DNA of 31,568 bases from CAZGGW01 sp964525365 (GTDB lineage: Bacteria; Bacillota_I; Bacilli_A; RF39; UBA660), in the NCBI GenBank assembly GCA_964525365.1, contig CAZGGW010000010.1:1-31568 (forward strand). Reading direction: 5' to 3'. Positions 7,872 to 16,545 of the stretch are shown one piece after another. Numbering within the stretch: the first letter of the stretch is position 1; every line of letters begins with the position of its first letter. The notes under the pieces were generated by a model. The model did no database searches and was not told the origin of the DNA. It worked only from the letters and a program-made list of their open reading frames with translations. The translations under genes were made by a program, and so were the position numbers.

Positions 7872-8881
7872 TATATACCCGCTTTCAATATTTTTTTAAC
7901 TATTAATATATATAAAATGTATAATAATGAAACAAATATTAATATAACAATACCAATTTTAGTATTAAATAGCGGATCAAAAAAATTATTGTTTAATACC
8001 CATATAATTACGGTTAAAATAAATGGAACAAATAATAGTAATCTAAATACAAATATTGAAGAAGATGTCATCATTTTTAACTCATTATCAAGTTTTTTCT
8101 TACTAAAAAATTCTTTTTCAATAGATGAAAATACTTTTACGATGTTTCCACCAGTTTTATTAAGCAACGTTAAGCTAGAAGTAATATATTTTGCTTCTTC
8201 TAATTTAACTCTTTTATAAAATCTATCAAAAACTATTTCTAAACTAAGACCATAACTAATATCCATATATATTTTTTTAAATTCATCTGATATTGGGCCA
8301 TCTAATTCTTCTTTTACAATTTCAATGGCTTGCATAGTACTTCTTCCAGATTTAAAAGCATTATTCATAATTATTATTGCTTTTAATAAATCTGCTTCAA
8401 TCAACTTTTTTCTTTTAATATATTTTAATTGAATAAAAATGTCTAATACAAAAAATCCTATTAAAAATATTAAAATAGTTACAAAAAAATTAATTGTTTT
8501 ATATTGAAATACCAATGTTAAAAAATATAAAAACATCATAACAAAACCAAGTACAAATTTTAGAGACACATAATTCATACCTTCAATATTACCCATATCT
8601 TCAAAATCAATATGCTTTTCATAAGTAGCTGCATATTTATCAAATATTTTCATTTTTTTCAACCATTTGCTATTTAATATAATAAGATTTTTAAATATAA
8701 CAACAAAATTTTCAAAGAAAGGAATTTCCGTATGCTTTATAGATTGGACGCTATATTTTGAAAATTTCTTTTGAATCTTATTTTTGCGTTTAATATCTAA
8801 CAAAAGTATAATAATAAAAAGAAATAATAATATAATTATTATTTGAGTTATCAATAATTGTATAACTGCTACCTTTTCCAT
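7871..8881 (-). CDS. tadB: TadB-like type II secretion F-domain membrane protein
   Basis: Partner of TadC in the Tad inner-membrane platform. The 336 residues begin with a membrane segment (about 6-27), then a basic cytosolic stretch, two central membrane segments (about 110-150), the T2SSF domain (LKAIIIMNNAFKSGRSTMQAI, GNIVKVFSSIE) and two C-terminal membrane segments. Start ATG 8881 has an AGAGGTAA site 13 bases after the tadA stop. Order tadA-tadB-tadC is canonical. Confidence 0.9.
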   Translation of the reverse strand: MEKVAVIQLLITQIIIILLFLFIIILLLDIKRKNKIQKKFSKYSVQSIKHTEIPFFENFVVIFKNLIILNSKWLKKMKIFDKYAATYEKHIDFEDMGNIEGMNYVSLKFVLGFVMMFLYFLTLVFQYKTINFFVTILIFLIGFFVLDIFIQLKYIKRKKLIEADLLKAIIIMNNAFKSGRSTMQAIEIVKEELDGPISDEFKKIYMDISYGLSLEIVFDRFYKRVKLEEAKYITSSLTLLNKTGGNIVKVFSSIEKEFFSKKKLDNELKMMTSSSIFVFRLLLFVPFILTVIIWVLNNNFFDPLFNTKIGIVILIFVSLLYILYILIVKKILKAGI

Positions 8882-8894
8882 TGTTACCTCTTCA

Positions 8895-10217
8895 TTAATT
8901 AAATATATCTTCTGGGTTTATTCCTTTACCTTTCATTTTATTTATTATTTTTGGAGTTTTCTTACACATACTAAACTCTCCTATTACCTCATTTTCTTTT
9001 GTTAATCCAGTTTGATTAAAATTAAATATGTCTTTTAATATTATTTCACCATCTTTTAATTCAGTAAGTTCAGAAATATTAATTATCTTTCTTTTTCCAT
9101 CAGATAAACGTTCAATATTAATTACAATATCAATTGCATTAAATATATATTCTCTGACTGCTTTTATTGGGATTTCAAGACCAGCCATTAAAATCATTGT
9201 TTCTAGACGATTTAATGCATCAATAGCTCCATTAGCGTGAAGTGTAGACATACTACCTTCATGACCGGTATTCATTGCTTGAAGCATATCAAATGCTTCT
9301 TTACCACGAACTTCTCCAACTATTATTCTATCAGGTCTCATACGTAAAGAATTTATTACCAAATCACGAATTGTTATTTCTGTTTCACTTTCATAATTAA
9401 CTACACGAGTTTCCAAAGAAATCACATGATTTTGATGAAGTTTTAATTCTGCTGCATCTTCAATAGTAACAATTCTCTCATGGGAATCAATAAATCCACT
9501 TAAGATATTTAACAGGGTGGTTTTACCACTACCAGTACCCCCACATACTAATATATTTAATTTACTAAGAACAGCAAATTGAAGAAATTTTGCCATATCA
9601 GCAGTTAGTGTACCCATTCTTATCAAATCTTCAACCTCAGATAATGTCTCTTTAAATTTTCTAATAGTAATAATTGGGCCTTTTAAACTCAATGGTGGTA
9701 TTACTGCATTTATTCTAGATCCATCTTGAAGTCTAGAATCAACCATGGGATTCGCAGCATCGATAGTTCTGCCAAGTGGCTGAATTAATCTTTGAATAGT
9801 TCGAATAATGTGTTCGCTATTAATAAAAGATATACTTTCATCTTTTATTAATTGACCATCTATTTCTATATAAATTTCATCTGGTGCATTTACCATAATC
9901 TCAGTTATATTTTTATCAGTTAGTAATTCAGTTAAGGGTCCATAACCATTGATTTCATTATCAATTAAATTATAAATATGACTTCTTTCGAGTTCTGTAA
10001 GATCATAGTTTTCGAGTGTGATATTAATTTCATTATTAATAAATTCATTTAAACTAATATTTGTATCAATTTCTTTGTCTATCAAATTAGAAATTATTTT
10101 TGTTCTTAATGTATCTAACAAAGATTTATCTTTAAAAACTTCATAATCGGATAATGTTTTAGCATACTCTTTTTGCTTTTCTATTTCAAAAATATCTGAA
10201 AGATTATTCTTTTTCAT
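8895..10217 (-). CDS. tadA: TadA/CpaF secretion ATPase
   Basis: Hexameric cytosolic ATPase powering pilus assembly or secretion. The 440 residues show an N-terminal domain with GYGPLTELLTDKNITEIMVN (about 91-110), Walker A GGTGSGKTT (226-234), an Asp box TIEDAAEL (251-258), Walker B-region RPDRIIVGEVRGKEAFDM (294-311) and a histidine box TGHEGSMSTLHANG (317-330). This is diagnostic of the CpaF/TadA branch rather than PilB or GspE, because the C-terminal tetracysteine zinc motif is absent. ATG 10217 overlaps the end of the tadZ-like gene by 14 bases, with an AGGAGG site inside that gene. Confidence 0.96.
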   Translation of the reverse strand: MKKNNLSDIFEIEKQKEYAKTLSDYEVFKDKSLLDTLRTKIISNLIDKEIDTNISLNEFINNEINITLENYDLTELERSHIYNLIDNEINGYGPLTELLTDKNITEIMVNAPDEIYIEIDGQLIKDESISFINSEHIIRTIQRLIQPLGRTIDAANPMVDSRLQDGSRINAVIPPLSLKGPIITIRKFKETLSEVEDLIRMGTLTADMAKFLQFAVLSKLNILVCGGTGSGKTTLLNILSGFIDSHERIVTIEDAAELKLHQNHVISLETRVVNYESETEITIRDLVINSLRMRPDRIIVGEVRGKEAFDMLQAMNTGHEGSMSTLHANGAIDALNRLETMILMAGLEIPIKAVREYIFNAIDIVINIERLSDGKRKIINISELTELKDGEIILKDIFNFNQTGLTKENEVIGEFSMCKKTPKIINKMKGKGINPEDIFN

Positions 10218-10974
10218 CTATTTCTTCCTCCTCATATAAAGTATCAAGAATATTTTCTAAAGTTTTAGCATCCCTTTTATATTTTCTAATATTTGTTTTA
10301 TATAAAATCGGAATTTTACTATCAAAAATATAATCATTTATATCATACATGTAAAAATCATTGCTTATTACATAATTAATTTTTGAGTTAATTACTTTTT
10401 CCATAGCATTAATAGATATCATTGATTTTAAGCAAATTGAGTTATTAAGAAGTATATTATAATTATCAATGCTATTATCTTTGAATATTGTGAGTAAATT
10501 TTTAAGATTTTTAAGATTGACAATATCTGGGGTTAATATAAATAGTATTTCATCCATCATATCCATAGTAACAATGTTTGTATCGTTAAGAATACAAGAC
10601 ATATCTACTATTACTAAGTCATATATTTCGACCGCTCTATTAAATATCATATCTAAGAAGTTAGAAGTTACTTTTGACCCTTGTCTTGGATCACGTGGTG
10701 AACACAATATATTTATATTATCATTATACTTATATATGTAATCCTCAAAATTCTTATATCTGTTATTATTTAAATCATCTACTAAATGAAATATTGTTTT
10801 TTCAATATTTTTATTAATAAGCATTGATAGACCACCATTATATAAATCCAAATCTATTAATAAAGTTTTTTTAAAAGACAAAGAAGCAATGCCTGCCAAA
10901 TTCATTGCTAATATTGTTTTACCAGTTCCTCCTTTTGGAGAAAAAATACAAATACTTTTCCCTTTTTTCCTCAT
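10204..10974 (-). CDS. tadZ: TadZ/CpaE-like ParA-family ATPase
   Basis: P-loop ATPase of the ParA/MinD superfamily, which in Tad systems positions the apparatus. The 256-residue protein starts with a deviant Walker A (SPKGGTGKTILAMNLAG, residues 13-29), then LLIDLDLYNGGL (Walker A' region) and YDLVIVDMSC (Walker B). It lacks the N-terminal receiver-like domain of long CpaE proteins. Its place directly before tadA, with a 14-base overlap, is the reason to call it TadZ rather than a chromosome-partition ParA. Start ATG 10974 has an AAGGAAAA site. Confidence 0.85.
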   Translation of the reverse strand: MRKKGKSICIFSPKGGTGKTILAMNLAGIASLSFKKTLLIDLDLYNGGLSMLINKNIEKTIFHLVDDLNNNRYKNFEDYIYKYNDNINILCSPRDPRQGSKVTSNFLDMIFNRAVEIYDLVIVDMSCILNDTNIVTMDMMDEILFILTPDIVNLKNLKNLLTIFKDNSIDNYNILLNNSICLKSMISINAMEKVINSKINYVISNDFYMYDINDYIFDSKIPILYKTNIRKYKRDAKTLENILDTLYEEEEIDEKE

Positions 10975-10985
10975 TATTTTCCTTC

Positions 10986-11288
10986 TTATTCACAATATTT
11001 AGATTCTACTTTATAATTTTTATATCCCAAAATATTTCCAAATACACTATCTACTCTACTAACAATTATAACACAATTTTCTTTTTTTTCTATACTTTCT
11101 AACTTAATATTATTAATTTCAAAATAAGAATTAATATCGTAGTTGTTTTTTAGAGCAAATTTTATTAAACTCTTAGATTTTATATTTCTTTCAACCATTA
11201 ATCCGGTATCTATTATTAATGTGCAAAATAACAGAAATATAGGTATAAAAAATATAAATATTACTAATGCTTGTCCATGTTTATTCAT
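10986..11288 (-). CDS. TadE/TadG-like pseudopilin 2
   Basis: A 100-residue protein with a short polar start (MNKHGQALVIFIFFIPIF), one long N-terminal hydrophobic helix and a small extracellular domain ending in cysteine. The GQA-plus-hydrophobic start is typical of TadE/TadG-like proteins (minor pseudopilins processed by the prepilin peptidase TadV). It overlaps the preceding TadE-like gene by 8 bases and lies 11 bases before tadZ. The sequence after the helix is poorly conserved, so TadE versus TadF/G cannot be decided. Confidence 0.75.
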   Translation of the reverse strand: MNKHGQALVIFIFFIPIFLLFCTLIIDTGLMVERNIKSKSLIKFALKNNYDINSYFEINNIKLESIEKKENCVIIVSRVDSVFGNILGYKNYKVESKYCE

Positions 11289-11628
11289 AGTATATCACTC
11301 TATTCACTGATACTTTATAAGGATTATCAAATATTAAACTTGATCCAGGAGTAACTAAATTTTTGTTTTTATATAAGATAATTTCTACATACTCATTATT
11401 TGTATTTACAATTTCTATATTTATGCTTTCTTTTTTCAAGTTCAATAAAGAAGTAATTTCATCATAACTTTTTCCTTCATTATAATAGTCAACTACATCT
11501 CCAATTATATTTTCAAGCGAATTTTTAGTATTAATTATTATTCCAAAATCAAGAGCAGCAAATATCATAAAGATAAATACCGGTAAAATTATTACAAATT
11601 CTATTAATGCTTGCCCTCTTTTATTCAT
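11281..11628 (-). CDS. TadE-like pseudopilin 1
   Basis: A 115-residue protein with the TadE start KRGQALIEFVIILPVFIFMI, where the ALIEF glutamate is the conserved Glu of pilin-like N-termini, one membrane helix (about 8-30), and an extracellular domain of about 80 residues. It has an AGGAG site and begins 7 bases after the large prepilin-like gene. Together with its neighbour it supplies two minor pseudopilins to the Tad operon; no separate short Flp major pilin gene is seen. Confidence 0.82.
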   Translation of the reverse strand: MNKRGQALIEFVIILPVFIFMIFAALDFGIIINTKNSLENIIGDVVDYYNEGKSYDEITSLLNLKKESINIEIVNTNNEYVEIILYKNKNLVTPGSSLIFDNPYKVSVNRVIYYE

Positions 11629-11635
11629 AATACTC

Positions 11636-13141
11636 CTATGATATTTTATAAGTTATTATAAGATATCCATTGCCACTATGCTCACCATCTGTTTTTGTTA
11701 TTAATGTGCCTTCACTTACTATACTACTTGTTCCACCATTACCAGGCTTACCATATGCAGTTTCAGTGGTTGATGGATAACTTTCTGTACAACAATTATA
11801 TGATGGTGCATATTCTTTACAACACTCATATGGCTCTTTTTCCCAAGTTTTACAGCAAGAAATATCTTTCCAAGTTCCAATACATTTACAGTCTCCAGCA
11901 TCAATACAACCTTGACTAGTATCATATTTTGTACAAATTTTACATATTCCCCAAGTTTTGCATACATTTCGGTAACACTGGCCCGTACTTATACAACTTC
12001 CTTGACACGTTCCCCAAGTTTTACAGTCACCACTAGCACTATATGTTTTATTTAAACTACTTGATCCTCCGCCACCATTTGTACCTGTAACTCCAGCTGT
12101 TCCTCCAGTTCTTGCTATTGCACCTCCACTTCCATCTCCAGATCCTCCAGACCCTCCAATGTATGAAGTGCTATTATATAGTCCGGATGCTCCTCCACCT
12201 GCTGCTATCACAAGATATTCTCCATCTTTTCTTGTGGTTGTAGATCCGCCTCCTGGTTGGCCTCCACTTATTGTTCCTCCGCCATTATATCCGTTTATAC
12301 CACCTGTATTTATTATTAATGTGTCTCCTGCATTTAAATTTACTTCTGCTTTTATATATCCACCTTTACCACCTATTGCTTTAGTTCCATAGCTTCCTCC
12401 TTGGGCTCCCCAAGCTTCCACTATATATGTTCCACTTACTATCACTTCATATTCTTGATCTTCTTCTTTGTATGCAAATTCTTTTGATGGAATTATTATA
12501 TTTACTATTCTATTCTTACTTATTATATTCCCAAATGTGTCTCCTACTGTATATGTTAGAGTATAATTTCCTGGTTCTAATGTATTCTCATTTACCAACT
12601 CGCCTTCATTTGTTATTACGACATCTTCTATATTCATATTGGTTTCTACACCTTTTAATAAATCATAATCTTCCGGATATTTAAACTCAGAAGATTCTAC
12701 ATTATATTTTAAAGTGAAAGTCAATTTGTCAAACGTTATACTTGGAAAATCTCCTTCCCATATTGCTTGAATTTTCATTGTACTTTTCATTATGTATATT
12801 ATTTCATCATTTATGCTATCTTTTGTTACCGGATTAATAATACATCCTTTTTCTTCATTTTCACAGTTCTTTGTATTATTAGAAACATCTGCATCTAAGT
12901 ATCCATTTTCTAATAATTCTCTTACTGTTATTGTTGCTTTAAAATTTGCATCATAAATACTAGGATAATCTTGACCATATAATTCCGCCGCAGAAAGAAT
13001 AGTTTCTTTTTTAAGTTCTAATTCTCGTTCGTTATTTTTGTTTACTACCTTTATTATACTTGGTACTGCGATGGCTAATATTATACCTATTACCACTATA
13101 ATTGCAAGTAACTCAATCAACGTAAATCCTTTTTTATTCAT
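11636..13141 (-). CDS. Large prepilin-like protein with glycine-rich and cysteine-rich domains
   Basis: The first gene of the Tad operon encodes 501 residues. The N-terminus is a class III prepilin signal (KKG|FTLIELLAIIVVIGIILA; cleavage after G5, Glu at +5). Residues 30-135 resemble a pseudopilin body, with a C93/C100 pair; about 150-218 look like an Ig-like sandwich ending in a SKNRIVNI strand. Residues 238-370 form a glycine-rich domain (GTYIVEAWGAQGGSYG start) resembling the ALK/LTK-type glycine-rich family found in many Firmicute surface proteins. Residues 373-451 hold 16 cysteines with three CKTWG/CKTWE motifs, inserted before the final glycine-rich strand (GNGYLIITYKI). It is most likely a pilus-tip adhesin or minor pilin. 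Start ATG 13141 has an AGGAG site, and a terminator just upstream shows it begins the operon. Confidence 0.85.
   Translation of the reverse strand: MNKKGFTLIELLAIIVVIGIILAIAVPSIIKVVNKNNERELELKKETILSAAELYGQDYPSIYDANFKATITVRELLENGYLDADVSNNTKNCENEEKGCIINPVTKDSINDEIIYIMKSTMKIQAIWEGDFPSITFDKLTFTLKYNVESSEFKYPEDYDLLKGVETNMNIEDVVITNEGELVNENTLEPGNYTLTYTVGDTFGNIISKNRIVNIIIPSKEFAYKEEDQEYEVIVSGTYIVEAWGAQGGSYGTKAIGGKGGYIKAEVNLNAGDTLIINTGGINGYNGGGTISGGQPGGGSTTTRKDGEYLVIAAGGGASGLYNSTSYIGGSGGSGDGSGGAIARTGGTAGVTGTNGGGGSSSLNKTYSASGDCKTWGTCQGSCISTGQCYRNVCKTWGICKICTKYDTSQGCIDAGDCKCIGTWKDISCCKTWEKEPYECCKEYAPSYNCCTESYPSTTETAYGKPGNGGTSSIVSEGTLITKTDGEHSGNGYLIITYKIS
11789..12025 (-). repeat. Cysteine-rich degenerate repeat segment in the prepilin-like gene
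   Basis: Residues 373-451 of the prepilin-like protein carry 16 cysteines. The coding sequence repeats a TGTAAAACTTGGG-like unit three times (near 12023, 11960 and 11855; plus-strand CCCAAGTTTT), giving CKTWG, CKTWG and CKTWE, with a fourth diverged GTWK unit. It looks like an internally duplicated disulfide-rich module. Confidence 0.7.
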
Positions 13142-13191
13142 ATTATTCTCCTACTATTATAAGTATATAATTTTTTTAAATCTTTTTCAAT

Positions 13192-13252
13192 AAAAAAAGT
13201 AAATGCATCCGAAGTTTCAATTTTACTATTTTTTAATTGCATTTACTTTTTT
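13192..13252 (-). terminator. Terminator after the radical SAM gene
   Basis: AAAAAAGTAAATGCA (13252-13238) pairs with TGCATTTACTTTTTT (13207-13192) around a 30-base loop, ending in a T run. The radical SAM stop codon lies in the 5' arm. It separates this gene from the Tad operon that starts at 13141. Confidence 0.85.
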
Positions 13253-14769
13253 ATTTTAATATTATTCTTTATATTTCTTAATTTTAGATATAGTTTTGGA
13301 TGATGATTAATAATATATTTTTTTAATCCACCTTTCATGTTGTGACCTATTTCTGCAAAAAATACTAAAGTATGTCTTGGTGTTAGTGGTCCTACAAACC
13401 AAAAATCCAACCATTTTTCATAACTTTTTCTGAATTTTGTATCTTTTTTATAACACCATTTATATTTGTTAACATAAAATTGAAAAAATCTTTCAACAAA
13501 TCTAACTTGATGATCTGGAAATTGTGGTTGCTTTAAATATACTTTTGTTTTTGGCGTAATTTCCCTTAAAAAGCCAGCGTCTTCTGCAGTTTTCTTCAAA
13601 ATGGTCATTGGATATGGATAAAAAATATTTGGTATAGTTTGATCACTTTTTAATTTTGCATTTAACTTAACCGTTTCTAAAGCTTTATGTAAATCTTCAT
13701 ATGGAAGACCAATGATATTATAAGTTAAAACAGTTATTTTATATTTGTTGAACCAATTTGAACAATTAATCATTTGTTCATCTGTGGTATATCTATGTAA
13801 ATATTTTTGTCTCATTTCACTATTACCACTTTCAAGACCAATATCAATTGTATAACAACCTGCTTCTTTCATTCTTTTTACTGTATCTTCAGTAACAATA
13901 TCAAATCTTAAATTACATGTAAATGGTAAATGAATTTCTTTTGTATATAAGTCAATAAATTCATCAAACCATTTTGCATACATATTAAATATAGCATCTC
14001 TAAAATTAATATATTTAATCTCAGGATATTTTTCTAATACATTTTTTATTAATTCAATTGCCTTCTCCGGACTTCTAAATCTAGCATATTTCACTTTGTT
14101 TGGATATATATTTCTAAATTGAGAATTACCACAATAAGTACACGAATAAATACATCCTCTACTCAACATAATTAAAGCTGTATGTGTTTTAGTAGTATCT
14201 AAATTTTTATAATCAAATAAGTCAATATCCGGAAAAGGAAGGTCATCTAAATTTTCTATTAGTGGTCTTACTGGATTTTTAATGATTTCGCCATTATTAT
14301 TGAAATAAAAACTTTCTGTTTTGAAAAAATCCTCTTTATTTTTCATCTTATTCATCAGTTCGAGTATTGGATATTCACCCTCGCCTACGCAAACTGCATC
14401 AAGACCTTCAACATCCATAAATGCATCTGGTACTAGTATTGCGTGATATCCTCCAGCAAATGTAAATAGATTTGGTTTTTCTTCTTTTGTCCACTTACAC
14501 AAATCTTTTACATAGTCAAACATTGTAGTTCGAGTAGAAAATCCTATTAAATCTATATCTTTAAATGATAATAAATTTTTCTTAAATTCTTTTTCATCAA
14601 ATTCGTGGTTTATATGCATTAAACTCACTTTGTAACCCGCTTGTTTTATAAACGCAGATATTGAAGCTAATCCTTCACTGTAACTTCCTCCACTTGCTTT
14701 TTTTACTGCATCGCCTTCAATAAAATCAGGGTATACAAGTAATAAATGTAATTGTTTTTTATTTTCCAT
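13243..14769 (-). CDS. B12-binding radical SAM protein
   Basis: A 508-residue enzyme of the cobalamin-binding radical SAM class. Residues about 6-150 look like a B12-binding Rossmann domain (LLLVYPDF; GGSYSEGLASISAFIKQAGY; AGGYHAILVPDAF; VGEGEYPILEL). The [4Fe-4S] motif CIYSCTYC is at C206, C210 and C213, followed by a radical SAM barrel with RDAIFNMYAKWFDEF and GLESGNSEMRQKYLHR. The C-terminal 120 residues are basic and aromatic. Substrate is not predictable; relatives do methylations and ring rearrangements on lipids, peptides or natural products. A canonical DxHxxG B12 loop is not evident, so cobalamin binding is not certain. It appears monocistronic, with its own promoter and terminator, and AAGGAG before ATG 14769. 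Confidence 0.9.
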   Translation of the reverse strand: MENKKQLHLLLVYPDFIEGDAVKKASGGSYSEGLASISAFIKQAGYKVSLMHINHEFDEKEFKKNLLSFKDIDLIGFSTRTTMFDYVKDLCKWTKEEKPNLFTFAGGYHAILVPDAFMDVEGLDAVCVGEGEYPILELMNKMKNKEDFFKTESFYFNNNGEIIKNPVRPLIENLDDLPFPDIDLFDYKNLDTTKTHTALIMLSRGCIYSCTYCGNSQFRNIYPNKVKYARFRSPEKAIELIKNVLEKYPEIKYINFRDAIFNMYAKWFDEFIDLYTKEIHLPFTCNLRFDIVTEDTVKRMKEAGCYTIDIGLESGNSEMRQKYLHRYTTDEQMINCSNWFNKYKITVLTYNIIGLPYEDLHKALETVKLNAKLKSDQTIPNIFYPYPMTILKKTAEDAGFLREITPKTKVYLKQPQFPDHQVRFVERFFQFYVNKYKWCYKKDTKFRKSYEKWLDFWFVGPLTPRHTLVFFAEIGHNMKGGLKKYIINHHPKLYLKLRNIKNNIKIKK

Positions 14770-14786
14770 GATTTCTCCTTATTAAT

Positions 14787-14816
14787 ATTATAATACATTT
14801 TCAAGAGTATTGTAAA
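14787..14816 (-). promoter_or_regulatory. Promoter of the radical SAM gene
   Basis: TTTACA (14816-14811), 18-base spacer, TATAAT (14792-14787) on the minus strand. The transcript would start near 14780, leaving only a short leader with the AAGGAG site. Confidence 0.65.
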
Positions 14817-14830
14817 TAAATTATAGTAAT

Positions 14831-15343
14831 TTACATATATCCATTAAATACTTTTCTTGTTTCATTTACAATTATAAATGCATTCTCATCAAACATTGTG
14901 ATTATATTTTTAATATTTTCTATATTTTTACTATTTGTAACTATATATATCATATCTTTGTTACTAATTAAATCTTTCCCTTTTATTTTAGTTATAGAAA
15001 GATCATAGTTATTTTCTATTAATTTCTTAACTATATTATTTTTTTCTTTTGTAATTACCGCATTAATTAATATTGTAGTGGTCAAAAACTTTTCACTAAT
15101 AATTGAACCAATATATGTGCCAGTACTAAAACCTAATGCGTAAGAAAAAGCCACCCAAATACTATTATTAGTAGTATTAATAGCCTCTTTTACAATCAAA
15201 AACCAAACAAGTATTTCTACTAACGCTATTAAACTTGCTAACTCTTTTTTGTTTTTTATTAGTATAATAGTTCTAATTGTTCCTAAAGATGTATCAAATA
15301 TTCTTACAACAAATATTAATATACACAACAAAAATGTATCCAT
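14831..15343 (-). CDS. UPF0316 membrane protein (DUF5698 plus DUF2179)
   Basis: A 170-residue protein with three membrane segments (about 2-22, 30-53 and 60-80), including FDTSLGTIRTIILIKNKKE and YALGFSTGTYIGSIISEK, followed by a cytosolic DUF2179-type domain of about 85 residues ending in TRKVFNGYM. This matches the UPF0316/YebE family in length and order; function is unknown. The frame extends 10 codons upstream to 15373, but the start at 15343 is chosen because it has an AGGTGA site and aligns with family N-termini. It lies 48 bases downstream of metK and may be co-transcribed from the SAM-I-controlled promoter. Confidence 0.85.
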   Translation of the reverse strand: MDTFLLCILIFVVRIFDTSLGTIRTIILIKNKKELASLIALVEILVWFLIVKEAINTTNNSIWVAFSYALGFSTGTYIGSIISEKFLTTTILINAVITKEKNNIVKKLIENNYDLSITKIKGKDLISNKDMIYIVTNSKNIENIKNIITMFDENAFIIVNETRKVFNGYM

Positions 15344-15391
15344 ATAGTTTTCACCTATATTTAGTATGGACAAAATGAATTAATATATTAT

Positions 15392-16486
15392 TTAATCTTT
15401 TATTTTTTCCCAAGGCAAATTTAATTCTTCGCGTCCAAAATGTCCATAAGCTGCAACATCATAATATCTTGGCTTTCTTAAATCCAATTCATTTAATATG
15501 TTTGATACACTAAAATCAAAATTATTATGTATATATGTATATATTTCTTCTTCAGTCTTTTTACTTGTACCAAAAGTTTCAACAAATACAGATAATGGCT
15601 TTGGCTGTCCTATAGAATATGAAACTTGAATTTCACATTTATCTGCTAAGCCATGTGCGACTATATTTTTGGATACATATCTTGCATAATATGCGGCTGA
15701 TCTATCTACTTTAGATGGATCTTTACTGCTAAAACATCCTCCACCTATTCTTCCAACACCACCATATGTATCAACTACTATTTTTCTACCAGTAGTTCCA
15801 CTATCTCCAAATGGTCCTCCAATGACAAATGACCCACTTGTATTAATAAACATTTTTGTATTTTCATCCATCAATTCTTGTGGAACAATTGGATTTATAA
15901 CATTTTCAATAATATACCTTTTTAACTCTTCTTGTGTGATATCTTTTACATGTTGACTTGCTACTACAATAGTATCAACTCTTTTAGGCAATCCATTTTC
16001 ATATTCAATTGTTACTTCGGTTTTTCCATCGGGTTTTAATGGACTATTGGGGTTACTTTTTCTTACTTTAGTAAGACGTTTTGCTAATTTTGAAGCTAAC
16101 ATAATAGGAAGTGGCATTAATTCTTTAGTTTCATTACATGCATAACCAAACATAATACCTTGATCTCCAGCTCCTAGTTCACTTTGTTCTACAGCATTAT
16201 TGATTTCTGGGCTTTGTTCACTAATTTTAGTAATAATATTGAATTCCTCATTATAGCCAATATCTTTAAGTACGCTTTTAGCGATTTCTTCATAATTCAA
16301 TTTAGCATTAGTTTTTGCTTCTCCATAAATAAGTAATAAATCATCCTTAATTGTTGCTTCTACAGCCATTTTACTATTTTCATCTGCATTTAAAGCACAA
16401 TCTACAAATTTGTCACTGATTTTATCACATATTTTGTCGGGATGTCCTTCCGTTACGGATTCACTTGTAAAAAAATAATTTTTCAT
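15392..16486 (-). CDS. metK: S-adenosylmethionine synthetase
   Basis: Makes S-adenosylmethionine from methionine and ATP. The 364-residue protein shows TSESVTEGHPDK (residues 7-18), GAGDQGIMFGYACNET, the phosphate-binding GGPFGDSGTTGRKI, GGGCFSSKDPSKVDRSAAYYARY and C-terminal AAYGHFGREELNLPWEK. It is about 20-30 residues shorter than typical MetK, mostly at the C-terminus and in loops. Start ATG 16486 is chosen because it has a GAAGGAGAG site. An in-frame ATG at 16513 lies within the riboswitch terminator and is rejected. Expression is controlled by the SAM-I riboswitch, i.e. repressed by its own product. Confidence 0.97.
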   Translation of the reverse strand: MKNYFFTSESVTEGHPDKICDKISDKFVDCALNADENSKMAVEATIKDDLLLIYGEAKTNAKLNYEEIAKSVLKDIGYNEEFNIITKISEQSPEINNAVEQSELGAGDQGIMFGYACNETKELMPLPIMLASKLAKRLTKVRKSNPNSPLKPDGKTEVTIEYENGLPKRVDTIVVASQHVKDITQEELKRYIIENVINPIVPQELMDENTKMFINTSGSFVIGGPFGDSGTTGRKIVVDTYGGVGRIGGGCFSSKDPSKVDRSAAYYARYVSKNIVAHGLADKCEIQVSYSIGQPKPLSVFVETFGTSKKTEEEIYTYIHNNFDFSVSNILNELDLRKPRYYDVAAYGHFGREELNLPWEKIKD

Positions 16487-16511
16487 ATATTCTCTCCTTC
16501 TTACTTTCATC

Positions 16512-16532
16512 AAAAAAGGCTCTTAAAGAGCC
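16512..16532 (-). terminator. Riboswitch terminator before metK
   Basis: GGCTCTTTAAGAGCC (16532-16518) is a compact palindromic hairpin followed by TTTTTT (16517-16512), 26 bases before the metK start. It is the expression platform of the SAM-I aptamer. Confidence 0.9.
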
Positions 16533-16545
16533 AAATTATAATAAT

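Noticed and set aside
10204..10974. Chromosome-partition ParA/MinD
   Set aside because: Position and 14-base overlap with tadA favour a TadZ role; no parB, parS-like site or minC is nearby.
11789..12025. Repeated CCCAAGTTTT units as a CRISPR or regulatory repeat
   Set aside because: Spacing is irregular and the units are in frame within an open protein-coding sequence, giving repeated CKTWG motifs.
12032..12430. Open frame on the plus strand encoding a proline-rich peptide (near 12159-12392)
   Set aside because: It is the antisense shadow of the glycine-rich domain: GGN codons read as CCN on the other strand. It has no ribosome-binding site.
16487..16513. Upstream in-frame ATG extending metK by 9 codons
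   Set aside because: That ATG lies in the T tract of the riboswitch terminator, while ATG 16486 has a strong ribosome-binding site and fits MetK N-termini.
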